From positions 1 to 7,032 of the forward strand of contig QHTP01000260.1 in NCBI GenBank assembly GCA_003220855.1: a stretch of 7,032 nt of DNA. The letters run 5' to 3'. The stretch is from Gemmatimonadota bacterium. Lineage in GTDB: Bacteria; Gemmatimonadota; Gemmatimonadetes; Gemmatimonadales; GWC2-71-9. The notes beneath the pieces were generated by a model. That model saw nothing but the letters and a program-made list of their open reading frames with translations. It was not told where the DNA came from and did no database searches. Position numbers and translations under genes: made by a program. This document shows positions 6,432-7,032 of this stretch, one piece after another (the stretch's first letter is position 1; each line of letters begins with the position of its first letter).

Positions 6432-7032
6432 AATGGCTCGGTCGTGGTACCCTGCTCGCGCTGCTCGTCGCCCCGTTCACAGCGGCGGCGCAGGGACAGC
6501 GAGCGACTCTCGCCTTCGACCGCGCCTGGCGATTCCACTTGGGCGACGTCGCGGCGGCTCAGGACCCGACGTTCGACGATTCCGGCTGGCGCACCCTGGA
6601 TCTGCCGCACGACTGGAGCATCGAGGGCACGTTCAGCGACACGAACCCCGCCGGACCGAGCGGTGGGGCGCTGCCCGGCGGTGTGGGCTGGTATCGCAAG
6701 ACCTTCTCCGTTGCCGAGCGCGACACCGGCAGGCTGCTATCGGTCGAGTTCGACGGCGTGTACCGCAACAGCGAAGTCTGGATCAACGGGCATTACCTTG
6801 GGAAACGGCCGTACGGGTACAGTTCCTTCAGCTACGAGCTGACGCCGCACCTCCGCTACGGTACGGCGGGCAACGTGATCGCCGTGCGGGTGGACAACTC
6901 GCAGCAGCCCAACTCCCGTTGGTACTCGGGCTCCGGTATCTACCGGCACGTCCGTCTGGTGACGACGAACCCCGTGCATGTGGACCAGTGGGGGACCTAT
7001 GTCACGACGCCGGAGGTGACTGCGTCTACGGC
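6428..7032 (+). CDS. GH2 beta-galactosidase-type enzyme, N-terminal part
   Basis: An open frame starts at GTG 6428, sharing bases with the mutarotase stop (GTGA at 6428-6431), and stays open to the window edge: 201 codons plus two bases. The first 22 residues form a signal peptide (MKWLGRGTLLALLVAPFTAAAQ). A GH2 sugar-binding domain follows: AWRFHLGD (33-40), FDDSGWRTLDLPHDWSIEG (49-67), GVGWYRK (85-91), VWINGHYLG (117-125) and PNSRWYSGSGIYRHV (161-175). The last block is, from memory, strongly typical of secreted beta-galactosidases of the Bacteroides type, so galactose release is the best guess and agrees with the neighbouring mutarotase. The catalytic TIM barrel lies beyond the window, so the active site cannot be checked. 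No Shine-Dalgarno sequence precedes the GTG; translation is probably coupled to the mutarotase gene. The protein differs clearly from the minus-strand GH2, so the two are not recent duplicates. Confidence 0.88.
   Translation, partial: MKWLGRGTLLALLVAPFTAAAQGQRATLAFDRAWRFHLGDVAAAQDPTFDDSGWRTLDLPHDWSIEGTFSDTNPAGPSGGALPGGVGWYRKTFSVAERDTGRLLSVEFDGVYRNSEVWINGHYLGKRPYGYSSFSYELTPHLRYGTAGNVIAVRVDNSQQPNSRWYSGSGIYRHVRLVTTNPVHVDQWGTYVTTPEVTAST

Overview
The window is GC-rich bacterial DNA, roughly two thirds G+C by eye. It is packed with genes for exported carbohydrate-active proteins. The style (Tat-type leader on a sugar-isomerase-fold protein, BNR beta-propeller, lipoprotein-like mutarotase, secreted GH2 enzymes, a GC-rich palindromic repeat) suggests an environmental Gram-negative bacterium, such as Gemmatimonadota or Acidobacteriota. 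That placement is an impression; no phylogenetic marker is present.

Layout. (1) Positions 3-2391, plus strand, form a tightly coupled operon segment. It holds the last codons of an upstream gene (stop at 42-44), a secreted BNR_4-type beta-propeller (41-1450) and a Tat-leader sugar isomerase/epimerase-fold protein (1447-2391). Both junctions are ATGA overlaps. (2) Positions 2377-5247, minus strand, hold a complete 956-residue exported GH2 glycosidase. Its 3' end overlaps the isomerase gene by 15 bp, tail to tail. (3) A 65-bp divergent gap separates it from a plus-strand pair: an exported galactose mutarotase (5313-6431), then a second GH2 gene of beta-galactosidase type. The second GH2 starts at a GTG within a GTGA overlap (6428) and runs off the window.

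Working model. The locus is a glycan-degradation cluster whose products act outside the cytoplasm. The two GH2 enzymes would release sugars (probably galactose for the second), the mutarotase would interconvert the anomers, and the propeller protein may cleave or bind an acidic, perhaps rhamnose/uronate-containing, polysaccharide. The role of the isomerase-fold protein is open. No transporter, SusC/SusD pair, regulator or sulfatase is visible in the window.

The most unusual feature is a compact palindromic repeat (about 5095-5187) inside the coding region of the minus-strand GH2. It is read in frame as the linker between the signal peptide and the catalytic part. I found no CRISPR array, tRNA, rRNA, transposase gene or clear terminator. 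No stretch longer than 300 bases lacks a gene.
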